A stretch of DNA of 64,000 bases from Bacteroidota bacterium (GCA_026391455.1 JAPLEH010000038.1:20368-84367); one strand, 5' to 3'; counted from the stretch's first letter, positions 17,133-26,527 are shown. Made by a program: numbers and translations. The notes: a model not told the origin generated them from the sequence alone.

Positions 17133-17897
17133 ATGAAAGAAAAAGATTTAAAAAAACTACTGGATAAGAAGGTTGATTATTACAATCAGCCTTCTTTTAT
17201 TAAAGATGATCCCATCAGTATACCGCATCGGTTTTCCAAAAAACAGGATAAAGAGATCGCTGGTTTTTTCGCAGCGGTGTTTGCCTGGGGCAATCGTACC
17301 ACCATTATCAACAAATCAGCAGAACTGATGGCATTGATGGACCATGCACCCCATGCTTTCTGCACACAACATCAACCAGCCGATCTGAAAAAGCTATTAG
17401 GGTTCAAACACCGCACTTTTAACACAACCGATCTTTTGTATTTTATTGAATTCTTCCGTCAACATTATAGTCAACACAAAAGTCTCGAAAACGCATTCAC
17501 CCGTGGTGGCGATACCATGGAAAAAATGCTGGCCGGCTTTCATCATTATTTCTTTTCCTTGCCTGATATACCAGCACGCACACGTAAGCATATTGCCACA
17601 CCCGAGCGAAAATCGAGCTGTAAACGATTGAACATGTATTTGCGATGGATGGTACGTAAGGACAAAAAAGGCGTAGACTTTGGTATCTGGAATACCATTT
17701 CACCGGCACAACTCATCTGCCCTCTTGATCTGCATGTGGCCCGGGTGGCAAGAGGCTTACAGATTCTGCAAAGAAAGCCTTCCGACTGGTTGGCCGCTAC
17801 CGAATTAACAGACTACCTTCGTATCCTCGACCCGGAAGACCCGGTGAAATATGATTTTGCCCTCTTTGGAATGGGGGTGATGGAAAAATTCAGGTAA
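17133..17897 (+). CDS. TIGR02757-family protein, unknown function
   Basis: Protein of 254 residues from the ATG at 17133. A TTG at 17118 is in frame but would overlap the previous gene by 8 nt. Conserved features are YNQPSFIKDDPISIPHRFSK, DKEIAGFFAAVFAWGNRTTI, RLNMYLRWMVRKD (about 167-179) and PLDLHVARVARGLQIL. The helical HhH-GPD-like pattern around MYLRWMVRKD and DLHVARV suggests a DNA-glycosylase-like fold, which is inference. The family is widespread in Bacteroidota. It is packed tightly between a PLP enzyme and a small conserved gene. Confidence 0.88.
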   Translation: MKEKDLKKLLDKKVDYYNQPSFIKDDPISIPHRFSKKQDKEIAGFFAAVFAWGNRTTIINKSAELMALMDHAPHAFCTQHQPADLKKLLGFKHRTFNTTDLLYFIEFFRQHYSQHKSLENAFTRGGDTMEKMLAGFHHYFFSLPDIPARTRKHIATPERKSSCKRLNMYLRWMVRKDKKGVDFGIWNTISPAQLICPLDLHVARVARGLQILQRKPSDWLAATELTDYLRILDPEDPVKYDFALFGMGVMEKFR

Positions 17898-17900
17898 TAC

Positions 17901-18218
17901 ATGAACCAGGAACTGGTACAGCATATCAATCAATCGTTGGGCATTGCACTACAGTACACGGCCAATCTGAATGAACTGCAAGAGAAGCTGACTGTGCATG
18001 TCAATCACCTCATCAATACCGATTTTGACAAGCTGGTTTATTACCTCTATCGGATCGATGTGAACGAACAAAAGATGAGAAGCCTGCTATCACAAACGGC
18101 GGGCGAAAACGCCGCTTCTTCTATTGCAACGCTGATCATTGAAAGGCAATTACAAAAAATAGAAACCCGGAATCAGCATAAAGCAGATCCTTCCATTCCG
18201 GATGATGAAAAATGGTGA
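17901..18218 (+). CDS. small helical protein, unknown function
   Basis: Protein of 105 residues starting 3 nt after the TIGR02757 stop, so translation is probably coupled. It is predicted all-helical, with LQEKLTVHVNHLINTDFDKL and YYLYRIDVNEQKMRSLL. No signal peptide or membrane segment is present. The tail DPSIPDDEKW is acidic. It ends 5 nt before the convergent lipase gene. The family is not recognised; the position suggests it works with, or is simply co-expressed with, TIGR02757. Confidence 0.78.
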   Translation: MNQELVQHINQSLGIALQYTANLNELQEKLTVHVNHLINTDFDKLVYYLYRIDVNEQKMRSLLSQTAGENAASSIATLIIERQLQKIETRNQHKADPSIPDDEKW

Positions 18219-18223
18219 TGGGT

Positions 18224-19258
18224 TTATTCTTCCAGTGGTTTCTCCCCGAGTAATTGAGCATACATGTCCACCTTGTGAAAACGATACGCCCGGTCGAAAA
18301 TTGCATCGGTTGATAATGGCGTTGCCGGCAATGTATCCGCTTTATTTTCCAAAACACGGAGGTGAAGATTGCTTTGTATGTATTGATTCGTTTCGTTGAT
18401 CACGTTCGTTTTCTTCAGAATTTCTCCTGCCAGGCTGAGTAAGCTTTCTGCTTTTATATCCGCACTCACACCGCCCAGGCTTAATTTACCGATCTGCAAT
18501 ACACTGTCGAGCCCGGTCAGTTTTGCAAGCTCACTGATCCGTTCCAGATCAGGAAATGCTGGCGCAATATCCAGTGAAGAAATATATCGTTCGCCCTCCG
18601 GAAATTTACCTTCAACATCTTTGATAAAGGCTGCGTTGCCTGCGGCAGGAGCACCAAAAGTGATGAGTTGCAACCCCACCTTTTTTTCTGCCGGAAGTTC
18701 TTTCTTCAAATAAGAGGCGAACGGATAAGCCAGATTTCCTCCAAGACTATGACCGGTAATGACCATACTTGCATGAGCGGGGATCTTCTGTTCCATAAAC
18801 TCACGAATGGTAAGTCCGGTGCGTATATCTTTCAGCCGAAGCAGGTTTTGAAATCCGGTCCAGGCACCCAGGCTTATATAAGCTTCTTTGACAGAGTCGG
18901 TATAATTCCAGGGTTTGATGCGGAATATATTAAAGTCCTGCAGAATGAAATTCTGAAATCCTTCATTGCTGAATTCAATAACAGAACCCCGGATCACCAA
19001 AGCATATTGCTCCGTTTCTTTTTTCCGAACAATGATAGCATAATTTCCATCTACGGCTGCCGGCACAAACACCGTTTCATAAGCCGGAGCATATTTTGCC
19101 AGTGCTGCATCCGAACTGTCTTTATAGATGACCTGGTTCAGGCGCACTACGTCCTTTGCAGTGAGAAATGGAGCATCCACCGGCTCTTTCTTTCCATCTT
19201 TACAGGAAGAAAGAACCACAATGACTGTCAGAAAAATTATATACCGGAGTTGGCGCAT
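18224..19258 (-). CDS. lipase class 3 family lipoprotein
   Basis: Protein of 344 residues. The N terminus MRQLRYIIFLTVIVVLSSC is a lipoprotein signal, with the cysteine at residue 19. The class 3 lipase core contains the nucleophile elbow VITGHSLGGNLAYPFASYL (about residues 165-183), with the serine in GHSLG, and LITFGAPAAGN with the usual small-residue strand. It probably acts on lipid esters at the cell envelope; the substrate is unknown. The stop lies only 5 nt from the stop of the convergent upstream gene, with no obvious terminator hairpin between. Confidence 0.88.
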   Translation of the reverse strand: MRQLRYIIFLTVIVVLSSCKDGKKEPVDAPFLTAKDVVRLNQVIYKDSSDAALAKYAPAYETVFVPAAVDGNYAIIVRKKETEQYALVIRGSVIEFSNEGFQNFILQDFNIFRIKPWNYTDSVKEAYISLGAWTGFQNLLRLKDIRTGLTIREFMEQKIPAHASMVITGHSLGGNLAYPFASYLKKELPAEKKVGLQLITFGAPAAGNAAFIKDVEGKFPEGERYISSLDIAPAFPDLERISELAKLTGLDSVLQIGKLSLGGVSADIKAESLLSLAGEILKKTNVINETNQYIQSNLHLRVLENKADTLPATPLSTDAIFDRAYRFHKVDMYAQLLGEKPLEE

Positions 19259-19326
19259 GATCTTGAAGTATATAGCTGAAGATACCGCCTGAAAAATGAT
19301 TAAACGAAATAAGAAAAAGCAGCAGC

Positions 19327-19998
19327 TTACTTATCTTTCTTTTCAAACATCAGTTCCTTTACTTTCTCTTTATCTTCTTTTTCCCTTTTCAGGTCGAACA
19401 TGGTACCGAAAATATGATCCCAGAGTGTGGAGCTTACGCCATACCCATTATGTTCATTCTTATAGTGATGCAGGTGATGGTTTCTCCATAATCCTTTCAT
19501 CCATTTGAATGGAGGATTCCAGGCGTGTATAGCATAGTGCATAGTACCATACATCAGGTATCCCAATAAAAAACCGGGGAAGAACATGAAGGCGTAGGAT
19601 CCCATAATGAGGTACATCAATCCGAATAATGTAGAGGAAATGATGATGCTTGGTACCGGTGGCATGAACAGCCGCTGCTTATCACGGGGATAATGATGGT
19701 GATTGCCGTGAAGGGTATATACAAATTTGGTGGCACCGGGAGTTTTGGGTATCCAATGAAAAATAAAACGATGCGCTATATATTCAAAAAAGGTCCAAAA
19801 CAACATACCTGCCAGAAACACTAACAGGATGGTGCCGGTACTGTAATTGTATTTAGTGGCCGCCAGGTAAATGATATAAGAAAGGATTGGAATATACATA
19901 CCCCAGATCACCAGCGGATTTGCTTTGGTAAGCATTTCCAGAAAATCATTTTTAAACAAACGCGCCTGCCCTTTATTATGTATTTTTTCAAAATGCAT
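19327..19998 (-). CDS. fatty acid hydroxylase / sterol desaturase family membrane enzyme
   Basis: Integral membrane di-iron enzyme of 223 residues with the histidine clusters of the family: HRFIFH (about 76-81), HGNHHHYPRD (about 97-106), MHYAIH (about 152-157) and HHLHHY (about 173-178). Four hydrophobic segments surround them. Relatives hydroxylate fatty acids or sphingolipid acyl chains; Bacteroidota are rich in 2-hydroxy fatty acids and some make sphingolipids, so a lipid hydroxylase role is likely but inferred. It is encoded alone, divergent from the FAH gene. Confidence 0.9.
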   Translation of the reverse strand: MHFEKIHNKGQARLFKNDFLEMLTKANPLVIWGMYIPILSYIIYLAATKYNYSTGTILLVFLAGMLFWTFFEYIAHRFIFHWIPKTPGATKFVYTLHGNHHHYPRDKQRLFMPPVPSIIISSTLFGLMYLIMGSYAFMFFPGFLLGYLMYGTMHYAIHAWNPPFKWMKGLWRNHHLHHYKNEHNGYGVSSTLWDHIFGTMFDLKREKEDKEKVKELMFEKKDK

Positions 19999-20163
19999 GG
20001 CGCAAAGATAGAGAAATCCCGGTTGAGGCCATCAACCGGCGGGGGCAGGTTTAACCTGATTTTAATCAAACCCCGGCTTATTGTCAAACCCTTGAATATG
20101 ACAGGGTTCGGTAGTCTCTTGTGCGGTTAAAATAACTACCTTAGCGGTCAAAACAGAACGGCT

Positions 20164-21171
20164 ATGAAACTGGTATCTTATATTCAGGATGAACATGAAA
20201 ATCTGGGTGTGCTGATCAATAACACCATTTACAATATGGAAGTATTGCACCCCGATCTGCCCAACAGCATGAGTATGTTTTTAAATTACTGGGAAGAAAG
20301 CTTTCCCATTGCGCAGGCGGGTGAACTGTTGCTGCGGGAAGGTACCCGTACCACCAATAAAGGTATTCCGTTGCAGGAAACAAACCTGCTGGCTCCTGTA
20401 CCTTTTCCTACCAGTTGCCGTGATGGATATGCGTTTCGCCAGCATGTGGCCGCAGCCCGGCGCAACCGCAAAGTGGACATGATCCCCGAGTTCGATCAGT
20501 ATCCGATCTTTTATTTTACCAATCATCATAGCATACAAGGCCCCGGCGATATCAACTGCATGCCCGATCATTTTGAAAAACTCGATTTTGAACTGGAAGC
20601 TGCCGTCGTTATTTGTAAGCATGGCAGAAATATTAAAGCGGCTGAAGCCGATCAGTATATCGGTGGCCTGATGATCATGAACGATATGAGTGCCCGCAGG
20701 CTGCAAATGGAAGAGATGTTGTTGAATCTTGGTCCCGCAAAAGGGAAAGATTTCTCTACCGTCATAGGGCCCTGGCTGGTAACACCGGATGAACTGGAGT
20801 CATTTGAAATTCCCGCCAAAGAAAATCATACCGGTAAAAGCTGGAACCTGCGCATGCAATGCCGGGTCAATGGCATACAGGTAAGCGATGGCAATCTGGG
20901 CGATATGGACTGGACCTTTGCAGAAATTATTGAACGTGCGTCGTACGGAGTTAACCTGTACCCCGGTGATGTGATCGGCAGTGGTACGGTAGGAACGGGT
21001 TGCTTCCTGGAACTGAATGGTACCGGCAAGCTCAACGATCCCAACTATGCCGAGCAATGGCTGCAACCCAATGATGTGGTGGAAATGGAAATTGATGGCT
21101 TAGGCATTCTCAGCAATACCATCATCGCAGAAGAAACAGATTGGAGCATTCTGAAACAAAAGAAAATATAA
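20164..21171 (+). CDS. fumarylacetoacetate hydrolase family protein
   Basis: Protein of 335 residues of the FAH superfamily, which cleaves C-C bonds in keto acids with a divalent metal. Metal-ligand and core motifs seen are FRQHVAAARRN, KLDFELEAAVVICKHGRNI (Glu ligands, about 139-157), LMIMNDMSARRLQMEE and GDVIGSGTVGTGC near 275-287. It is followed 22 nt later by a flavin reductase family gene. That pairing, as far as I recall, occurs in Bacteroidota beside homogentisate or tyrosine breakdown genes. No other genes of that route are in the window, so the exact substrate is inferred. Confidence 0.88.
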   Translation: MKLVSYIQDEHENLGVLINNTIYNMEVLHPDLPNSMSMFLNYWEESFPIAQAGELLLREGTRTTNKGIPLQETNLLAPVPFPTSCRDGYAFRQHVAAARRNRKVDMIPEFDQYPIFYFTNHHSIQGPGDINCMPDHFEKLDFELEAAVVICKHGRNIKAAEADQYIGGLMIMNDMSARRLQMEEMLLNLGPAKGKDFSTVIGPWLVTPDELESFEIPAKENHTGKSWNLRMQCRVNGIQVSDGNLGDMDWTFAEIIERASYGVNLYPGDVIGSGTVGTGCFLELNGTGKLNDPNYAEQWLQPNDVVEMEIDGLGILSNTIIAEETDWSILKQKKI

Positions 21172-21193
21172 CCCGGGGGCTACGGCAACAACT

Positions 21194-22075
21194 ATGTTTA
21201 TTGATCTTGCAAACTTAAAGCCCGCTGAAAAACAATACTACCTGCAGCATATCATTGCTCCCAGGCCGATTTGTTTTGCTTCCACGATCGATCATGCCGG
21301 AAATGTAAACCTGAGTCCTTTCAGTTTTTTCAATCTGTTTTCTTCCAATCCGCCCATCGTCATTTTTTCACCGGCAAGAAGAGTAAGAGACAATACAGAA
21401 AAGCATACACTCGAAAATGTACGGGAAGTGCCGGAAGTGGCTATTAGTATTGTAACATACGATATGGTACAGCAGGTGTCTTTATCCAGTTGCGAATTCC
21501 CCAAAGGAATCAGTGAATTTGAAAAAGCCGGCTTCACTCCAATTGCTTCCACACTTATTCGCCCTCCCATGGTAAAGGAAAGTAAAGTGAATATGGAATG
21601 TGTGGTAAAAGAGGTAAAGCCGCTGGGTACAGAGGGGGGCGCTGGCAACCTGGTGATCTGCGAAGTATTACGCATTCATATCGATGATTCTCTGCTCGAC
21701 AGCAATCAAAAAATAGACCAGCGAAAACTACAGCACGTAGCCCGTCTCGGCGGAGATTGGTATTGTGTGGTGAATGAATCCAATTTATTCCAGGTGGAAA
21801 AACCAAATACCAAATTAGGTATCGGCATTGATGTATTACCCCCAGCCATTCGCCACAGCAGCATTTTATCCGGCAACAACCTGGGACAGCTTGCGAATGT
21901 GCATGAAATGCCACTGATCGATCCATCGTTCGACAACCAGCACCTGCGACAAATTATCCAATACTATAGTATCAACCCGGTTGATATGGAAAGAGAGCTG
22001 CATATCTATGCCCAACAGCTCCTCGGGGAAGGCCGGGTGCAGGACGCCTGGCAGGTATTGCTGGCAAACCCCTGA
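21194..22075 (+). CDS. flavin reductase family (FMN-binding split-barrel) protein
   Basis: Protein of 293 residues. The N-terminal half (about 10-190) is a split-barrel flavin reductase domain with HIIAPRPICFASTIDHAG, NLSPFSFFNLFSSNPP, VAISIVTYDMVQQVSLSS and an EGGAGNLVICEVLRIHID strand. The C-terminal ~100 residues are an extension seen in the longer form of the family. It could reduce flavin for a partner oxygenase or act directly. It is probably co-transcribed with the FAH gene 22 nt upstream. No signal peptide is present. Confidence 0.88.
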   Translation: MFIDLANLKPAEKQYYLQHIIAPRPICFASTIDHAGNVNLSPFSFFNLFSSNPPIVIFSPARRVRDNTEKHTLENVREVPEVAISIVTYDMVQQVSLSSCEFPKGISEFEKAGFTPIASTLIRPPMVKESKVNMECVVKEVKPLGTEGGAGNLVICEVLRIHIDDSLLDSNQKIDQRKLQHVARLGGDWYCVVNESNLFQVEKPNTKLGIGIDVLPPAIRHSSILSGNNLGQLANVHEMPLIDPSFDNQHLRQIIQYYSINPVDMERELHIYAQQLLGEGRVQDAWQVLLANP

Positions 22076-22149
22076 GTAGGCTCGTCAATAAAATTCCCAA
22101 TAAGGAAATAGTTTTTTATCTTTAGTTGCGGTCTGCAAAAAGTTATCTT

Positions 22150-23040
22150 ATGCGCCATTACCTTCCTATTATTCTGCTGGTATGTACTATTCCGATATGG
22201 ATGGCTTCCTGTGTGCCCCAGCAACGTATCGGCACACATAAAGAACAACTGCAACGACTCGACAGCCAATTGATCAATCACCGAAAATCATTGCAGGAAC
22301 TGGATACTAAAAGAAATAAAAAGCAGGCACGAAATGAAATGGATGATACGGCCAGCAACCGTATCCAAAAATATATCGGCCTCGCTACTGCGGAAATTGA
22401 TAAGCTGGTCGCACAAAATGCGATTCTCATCGGCAATACAGTTGTGGAAAGATCGGATTGGAACCGGTTGAAAAAAGCACTAACCCTTTCAGAAAGTACT
22501 TCTAAATTGATCCGTGATAAAGTGAATTTTATCAATGACCTGATCAACCGGAATATGGTGGTGAAGCTCGATCAGGATGTGCTGTTTGAACCCGGGAAAT
22601 ACACCGTAGCACCTTCTGTTGCAGACGCAATCGGCAAATTCTTTGAACCTGCCGCAAAGGAAATTGATCTTTTCACGCAGAAATATCCCGACTTCCCTTT
22701 ATCACTTGTCATTACAGCGAAAGGATATGCTGATGGCACCGCTATTGCCGAAGGCACGCAGCTCTATAAAGCATTGACCGAAGATCTGAAACTGACCAGC
22801 GGTGCGCCTGATAATAAAGAGCTCAATAAACAATTATCCCGCAAACGGGCAGAGGCCGTAATTGAATTGTTTAAAAAATATACAAAGGATCGTTCTACCA
22901 TGGGTGGCAGCGTTAAGAACATTATGTTCCTTACCGAAGGAAAAGGCGATGCCATTCCGAATCCTCAAATAAACGATTACAGTATCAGTGATCCACGCAG
23001 GCGGATCGTATTATTGTTCTGGAGCGTTTTTCCCGAATAG
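22150..23040 (+). CDS. OmpA-family lipoprotein
   Basis: Protein of 296 residues from the ATG at 22150; a TTG at 22126 is in frame but unnecessary. A lipoprotein signal (LLVCTIPIWMASC, Cys about 19) is followed by a coiled helical part (about 25-140) and a C-terminal OmpA-like peptidoglycan-binding domain (about 150-290): LFEPGKYTVAPSVADAIGKF, ITAKGYADGTA, LSRKRAEAVIELFKKY, then DPRRRIVLLFW. This tethers the outer membrane to the cell wall. The order of motifs is correct, but the insert between GYADG and LSRKRA is longer than usual. Confidence 0.83.
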   Translation: MRHYLPIILLVCTIPIWMASCVPQQRIGTHKEQLQRLDSQLINHRKSLQELDTKRNKKQARNEMDDTASNRIQKYIGLATAEIDKLVAQNAILIGNTVVERSDWNRLKKALTLSESTSKLIRDKVNFINDLINRNMVVKLDQDVLFEPGKYTVAPSVADAIGKFFEPAAKEIDLFTQKYPDFPLSLVITAKGYADGTAIAEGTQLYKALTEDLKLTSGAPDNKELNKQLSRKRAEAVIELFKKYTKDRSTMGGSVKNIMFLTEGKGDAIPNPQINDYSISDPRRRIVLLFWSVFPE

Positions 23041-23045
23041 ACCTG

Positions 23046-23771
23046 TTATTTTCCTCCGAATACTTTTTTCAAAATATCAGAAGTGCGGGCGAGCGGGTTG
23101 GCCCGGATATTCGCCTCTTCTTTGGCCACCTGGTCAAACAGTGCATCCGTTGCCTTGCCCACCACATAGGAAGTGAGATCAGGATTTGCTTTCTTAAAAG
23201 TGGTGGGAAGTTTATTATACGTGTTTACAATGTCTGTATAATATTTAGTGGCATTGGTTTTATCCAGGGAGCCTTTTACAGAGGGAGTAAAGGCTTCGAT
23301 GAGTTTTAGTTTTGTTTTCTCTTTGAAATAGTTGGTAGCCGCATCTTTGGGGCCCTTTACAATATTGAGGGCATCTGTCAATGTCATTTGTTTAATGGCA
23401 TCAATGAAGATCGGTTTGGCAAACCCAACTGCATCTTCTGCCCCCCGGTTGATGGCCAGGATAGCATTATCTACCTGCGCACCCATGCCGAGATTGCGCA
23501 ATGCTTTTTCGATCTTCAATGCATCGGGTGGAAGCAGTACTTTATAAAATTGACTGCCAAAAAAACCATCTGTTTTATTGAGGTTGAGTACAGCATTGGT
23601 CACACCATTTACCAGCGCTTCTTTTATGCCCATACCTGCTTCATTTTCCGTAATACCGCCATTACCGGTATTATTTTTTTTGGTGAGCAGGGGCGGCAAT
23701 TTTATCTGAGCCGTAACAGGAGTGTGAGAAAGCATGAGCGCACTGATCAGTAAAGGGATTAATTTTTTCAT
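23046..23771 (-). CDS. DUF4197 protein, copy 1
   Basis: Secreted protein of 241 residues; the signal peptide is about 1-21 (ends TPVTA-Q). The DUF4197 domain covers most of the rest: GMGIKEALVNGVTNAVLNLN, KILLPPDALKIEK-like segments (VLLPPDALKIEKALRNLG), GAEDAVGFAKPIFIDAIKQM, DALNIVKGPKDAATNYFKEK and the C-terminal TDALFDQVAKEEANIRANP. It is all helical with no known function. It lies downstream of a second copy at 23872, separated by a terminator. Confidence 0.88.
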   Translation of the reverse strand: MKKLIPLLISALMLSHTPVTAQIKLPPLLTKKNNTGNGGITENEAGMGIKEALVNGVTNAVLNLNKTDGFFGSQFYKVLLPPDALKIEKALRNLGMGAQVDNAILAINRGAEDAVGFAKPIFIDAIKQMTLTDALNIVKGPKDAATNYFKEKTKLKLIEAFTPSVKGSLDKTNATKYYTDIVNTYNKLPTTFKKANPDLTSYVVGKATDALFDQVAKEEANIRANPLARTSDILKKVFGGK

Positions 23772-23790
23772 TCTTTTTTATTTCGGGTAT

Positions 23791-23825
23791 AAAATAACAG
23801 CCTTTTTACCGGAGCAAAAAGGCTG
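23791..23825 (-). terminator. intrinsic terminator between the two DUF4197 genes
   Basis: Minus-strand CAGCCTTTTT, 8-nt loop, AAAAAGGCTG (perfect 10-bp stem) then TTATTTTA. It indicates that the two copies are at least partly separate units. Confidence 0.75.
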
Positions 23826-23871
23826 CCACCTTTGTTTGACGTTATTTTATTACTAAAGTTGCGCCTGTCCA

Positions 23872-24576
23872 TTATTTAATCAGGCCACCGAATACTTTTC
23901 GCAGAAGATCCGTAGTACGGGCTGCAATATTCTGCCGGATATTTACTTCTTCCTTTGCCACCAGGTCAAAAAGAGCATCAGTGGCTCGTGTTGTTACAAA
24001 GGAGGGCAGATCAGGGTTTATCTTTTTAATGGTAGTGGGAAAATTGTTGTAGGTGTTCACCACATCGCCATAATATTTGGTGGCCTGCACTTTATCCAGG
24101 GATGATTTAATTACGGGCATAAAAGCTGCGATCAGTTTATCGGTGGTTTTTACCCGGAAAAAATGGGTGGCGCTGGTATCGCCGTTTCTCACCAATCCGA
24201 TAGCATCGGCAATGGTCATGCTTTTGATGGCATCCACAAAGATCGGCTTGGCAAACCCGGCTGCATCTTCTGCTGCACGGTTGATCTGGAGTATCGCTTT
24301 ATCCACCATTTTATTCATTCCCAGGTCACGCAATGTGTTTTCGATCTTTTTTGCATCCGGTGGTAATAAGATTTTATAAAAGGCATCTTTAAAGAATCCG
24401 TCTTCGCGGTTCAGTTGAAGTACTGCTTTTACAAGGCCTTGTCCCAAGGCTTCCTTAATGCCATCGCCGGCCTCTGCTTCTGTTACTCCCCCGCCGGTAC
24501 CCATGGGTAATTTGGATAACACATCACAGCCGCTGAGTGCGACCGATATCAATATAACAGCCAATAATTTACTCAT
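23872..24576 (-). CDS. DUF4197 lipoprotein, copy 2
   Basis: Protein of 234 residues. The lipoprotein signal MSKLLAVILISVALSGC puts the cysteine at 17. The DUF4197 domain parallels copy 1: DGIKEALGQGLVKAVLQLN, ILLPPDAKKIENTLRDLG, AAEDAAGFAKPIFVDAIKSM and TDALFDLVAKEEVNIRQN. A tandem duplication is followed by loss or gain of lipid anchoring, the same pattern as the DUF2911 pair at 11944/12522. Function is unknown. Confidence 0.88.
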   Translation of the reverse strand: MSKLLAVILISVALSGCDVLSKLPMGTGGGVTEAEAGDGIKEALGQGLVKAVLQLNREDGFFKDAFYKILLPPDAKKIENTLRDLGMNKMVDKAILQINRAAEDAAGFAKPIFVDAIKSMTIADAIGLVRNGDTSATHFFRVKTTDKLIAAFMPVIKSSLDKVQATKYYGDVVNTYNNFPTTIKKINPDLPSFVTTRATDALFDLVAKEEVNIRQNIAARTTDLLRKVFGGLIK

Positions 24577-24755
24577 GGAAGACCAATTTGAAATAAAGCT
24601 AATGTATAAAATTTTATTTGCAACAGGTTGAAGACGAAAATCGGGGAAAAAGGGTTTGCCAGAAACAGATTTTAGGTGGTTATGGAACTGTTTACCACGT
24701 CATTGGCAGAGTCTGGATAAATCAGTAGATTTAAATAACCATAAAACCACCTGCA

Positions 24756-25523
24756 ATGAAACAGTTATCACGCTGGGCCAGCCGTAATAAATGGCCCGCC
24801 AGGATTATACTCGTCCTTTCTTTACAGTTACTTAATATTACCGGTATCATTACCGGCATCTTGTTAAAAGACGCAGGGATATTACTTCCATCAGGTCTTT
24901 TCCTGCTGACAACCCTTGTTTATTTGTCGGGGCTCTATTTCTATCCGCGCAAAGAATACAAAGCATTATTGTCGCCAAAAAAATTTTATATCAGGCAAAA
25001 ACTTTGTGATGGATTGCTAGCCACATCAGCCTTTTTCATGTTTGTGTGTATCAGCAATGATAAAACCCCTTTTCACACCTATTTTTCGCAATATAGCCGG
25101 GTGTCAGCCAGCACGCCTGTTCCTGTTAAATTCAAAGACAGTTCGTTTAATGCATTCCGTATGCTGGTTTCATTTTCCCGATCAATGAAAGATAATGACG
25201 GACATCTGCTGAAATGGAAAGAACGAAAAAAATTACTCCGGCAACAACTGCAGGTCATCAAGCATTCCAAGGAGTTATCTGCCGGAGCCAAAACGGGACT
25301 TACGATTCTTTGTGTGCTGATAGCAATCGGGCTAATTTTATTGGCGCTCAGTCTGGCCTGTAATCTTTCCTGCAATGGGCACGATGGGGCCGCTGTATTG
25401 GTGAGTCTGGGCGGCACAGCATTGGTCATTTTCCTGTTTATTGTTGCCATCCGGTCTATTTATCCGGGTAAGCGTAAAAAAAGACTCGAGGCCATCCGAA
25501 AAGAGGAGGCAAAGGGTGATTGA
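24756..25523 (+). CDS. integral membrane protein, unknown function
   Basis: Protein of 255 residues. About five hydrophobic segments are visible (roughly 17-38, 42-62, 82-102, 185-207, 215-238), with a soluble stretch of about 80 residues between the third and fourth and a basic C terminus (PGKRKKRLEAIRK). No known motif was recognised. It is flanked by the divergent DUF4197 gene and a 308-nt gap, so it is probably a single-gene unit. Confidence 0.72.
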   Translation: MKQLSRWASRNKWPARIILVLSLQLLNITGIITGILLKDAGILLPSGLFLLTTLVYLSGLYFYPRKEYKALLSPKKFYIRQKLCDGLLATSAFFMFVCISNDKTPFHTYFSQYSRVSASTPVPVKFKDSSFNAFRMLVSFSRSMKDNDGHLLKWKERKKLLRQQLQVIKHSKELSAGAKTGLTILCVLIAIGLILLALSLACNLSCNGHDGAAVLVSLGGTALVIFLFIVAIRSIYPGKRKKRLEAIRKEEAKGD

Positions 25524-25831
25524 TTTTTTTGCTGATAATCAATCCTTTGTGTTGATTCTCAAGAATAATACCCCTATTTCAGAGGCATACTGGCATTCCG
25601 CCAATTTTCGATGAAATCTTGTGTTTTCGTTTGTGTGGCTGACGCTGAAACAATACCTTTGCTGCGGCAGAAAAAGCCCTGATTTTGAAAATTTGGCGTA
25701 TTTAAGTAAGTTGCCCGCCAAATCATTGAAACCCTATAATGGATGGGGAGGAACCCGGAAAATCCCCCAGTAAAAAGAGTACGGCGCCGAAACCGAAAAG
25801 CGAAACGAGTAGGTAACCAAAATTTACTGAT
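25524..25831. other. intergenic stretch with an imperfect inverted repeat
   Basis: About 308 nt without a supported gene. It contains CGCCAATTTTC at 25599-25609 and GAAAATTTGGCG at 25687-25698, which pair over 11-12 bp with one bulged base and enclose about 77 nt. A 60-codon minus-strand frame (25539-25721) overlaps it but resembles no family I know. It may be a small dispersed element or an untranslated regulatory leader for the beta-barrel gene. Confidence 0.4.
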
Positions 25832-26506
25832 ATGAAAAAATCTTTTTTCTTACTGGCTGTGTCTGTGTTACTCCTGCAGGTGTCAGTTTTTGCACAAAAA
25901 ACAAGAGTGGGTGTTACTGCCGGTATTTCATCTTCCAATATGTATGGTGAGATCGGAGGTAAAGACATCCGTGATGACAGCAAAAAAGGTATTACCATAG
26001 GTATATTAATTGACGCGCCGATCAAAAAAAGCCGTTTCAGTTTCCAACCCAGTATCAACTATGTACAGAAAGGAAGGATCTTCGAAGAAACAGAGAAAGT
26101 GAAATCATGGGTAGGACTCCGTTATGCGGAAGTAAATTTTGATTTCGTTTATAACTCAAAAGGCAAAACCACCTTCTTCGTAGGACTGGGCCCTTCTGCC
26201 GGTTTAGATCTTCCTTCTACATTCATTGTACGCACCAATAATTCCACTGCAGCAAACAACAATCCTGATCCTAAATATTCAAGGTCAGAGAAAAAAGTAC
26301 TGTTTGGTAAAGAAGTACTGGATAATTTCAAAGGACTGGATTATGGTGTTCACCTGCAGGGTGGTTTCCGTATCAATAAAGGTTTGATCTTCTCGCTGAA
26401 CTATACCTTTGGTCTCCGCAATATTGCGTCTGAAGGTGCTCCCAATGACAATATAAAGAATGGCTATTTCGCAGCACGCTTCGGATGGCTTTTTAAGAAT
26501 AAATAA
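25832..26506 (+). CDS. outer-membrane beta-barrel (PorT-like) protein
   Basis: Protein of 224 residues. A signal peptide covers about 1-20 (ends SVFA-Q). Alternating beta-strand patterns follow, such as TRVGVTAGISSSNMYG, RFSFQPSINYVQKG and AEVNFDFVYNSKG, ending in an aromatic strand (FAARFGWLFKNK) typical of barrels inserted by the BAM complex. It fits the outer membrane protein beta-barrel family (PorT-like). Pore or receptor role is unknown. A clear terminator follows. Confidence 0.85.
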   Translation: MKKSFFLLAVSVLLLQVSVFAQKTRVGVTAGISSSNMYGEIGGKDIRDDSKKGITIGILIDAPIKKSRFSFQPSINYVQKGRIFEETEKVKSWVGLRYAEVNFDFVYNSKGKTTFFVGLGPSAGLDLPSTFIVRTNNSTAANNNPDPKYSRSEKKVLFGKEVLDNFKGLDYGVHLQGGFRINKGLIFSLNYTFGLRNIASEGAPNDNIKNGYFAARFGWLFKNK

Positions 26507-26527
26507 GAACATTCTTACAATAGTATA

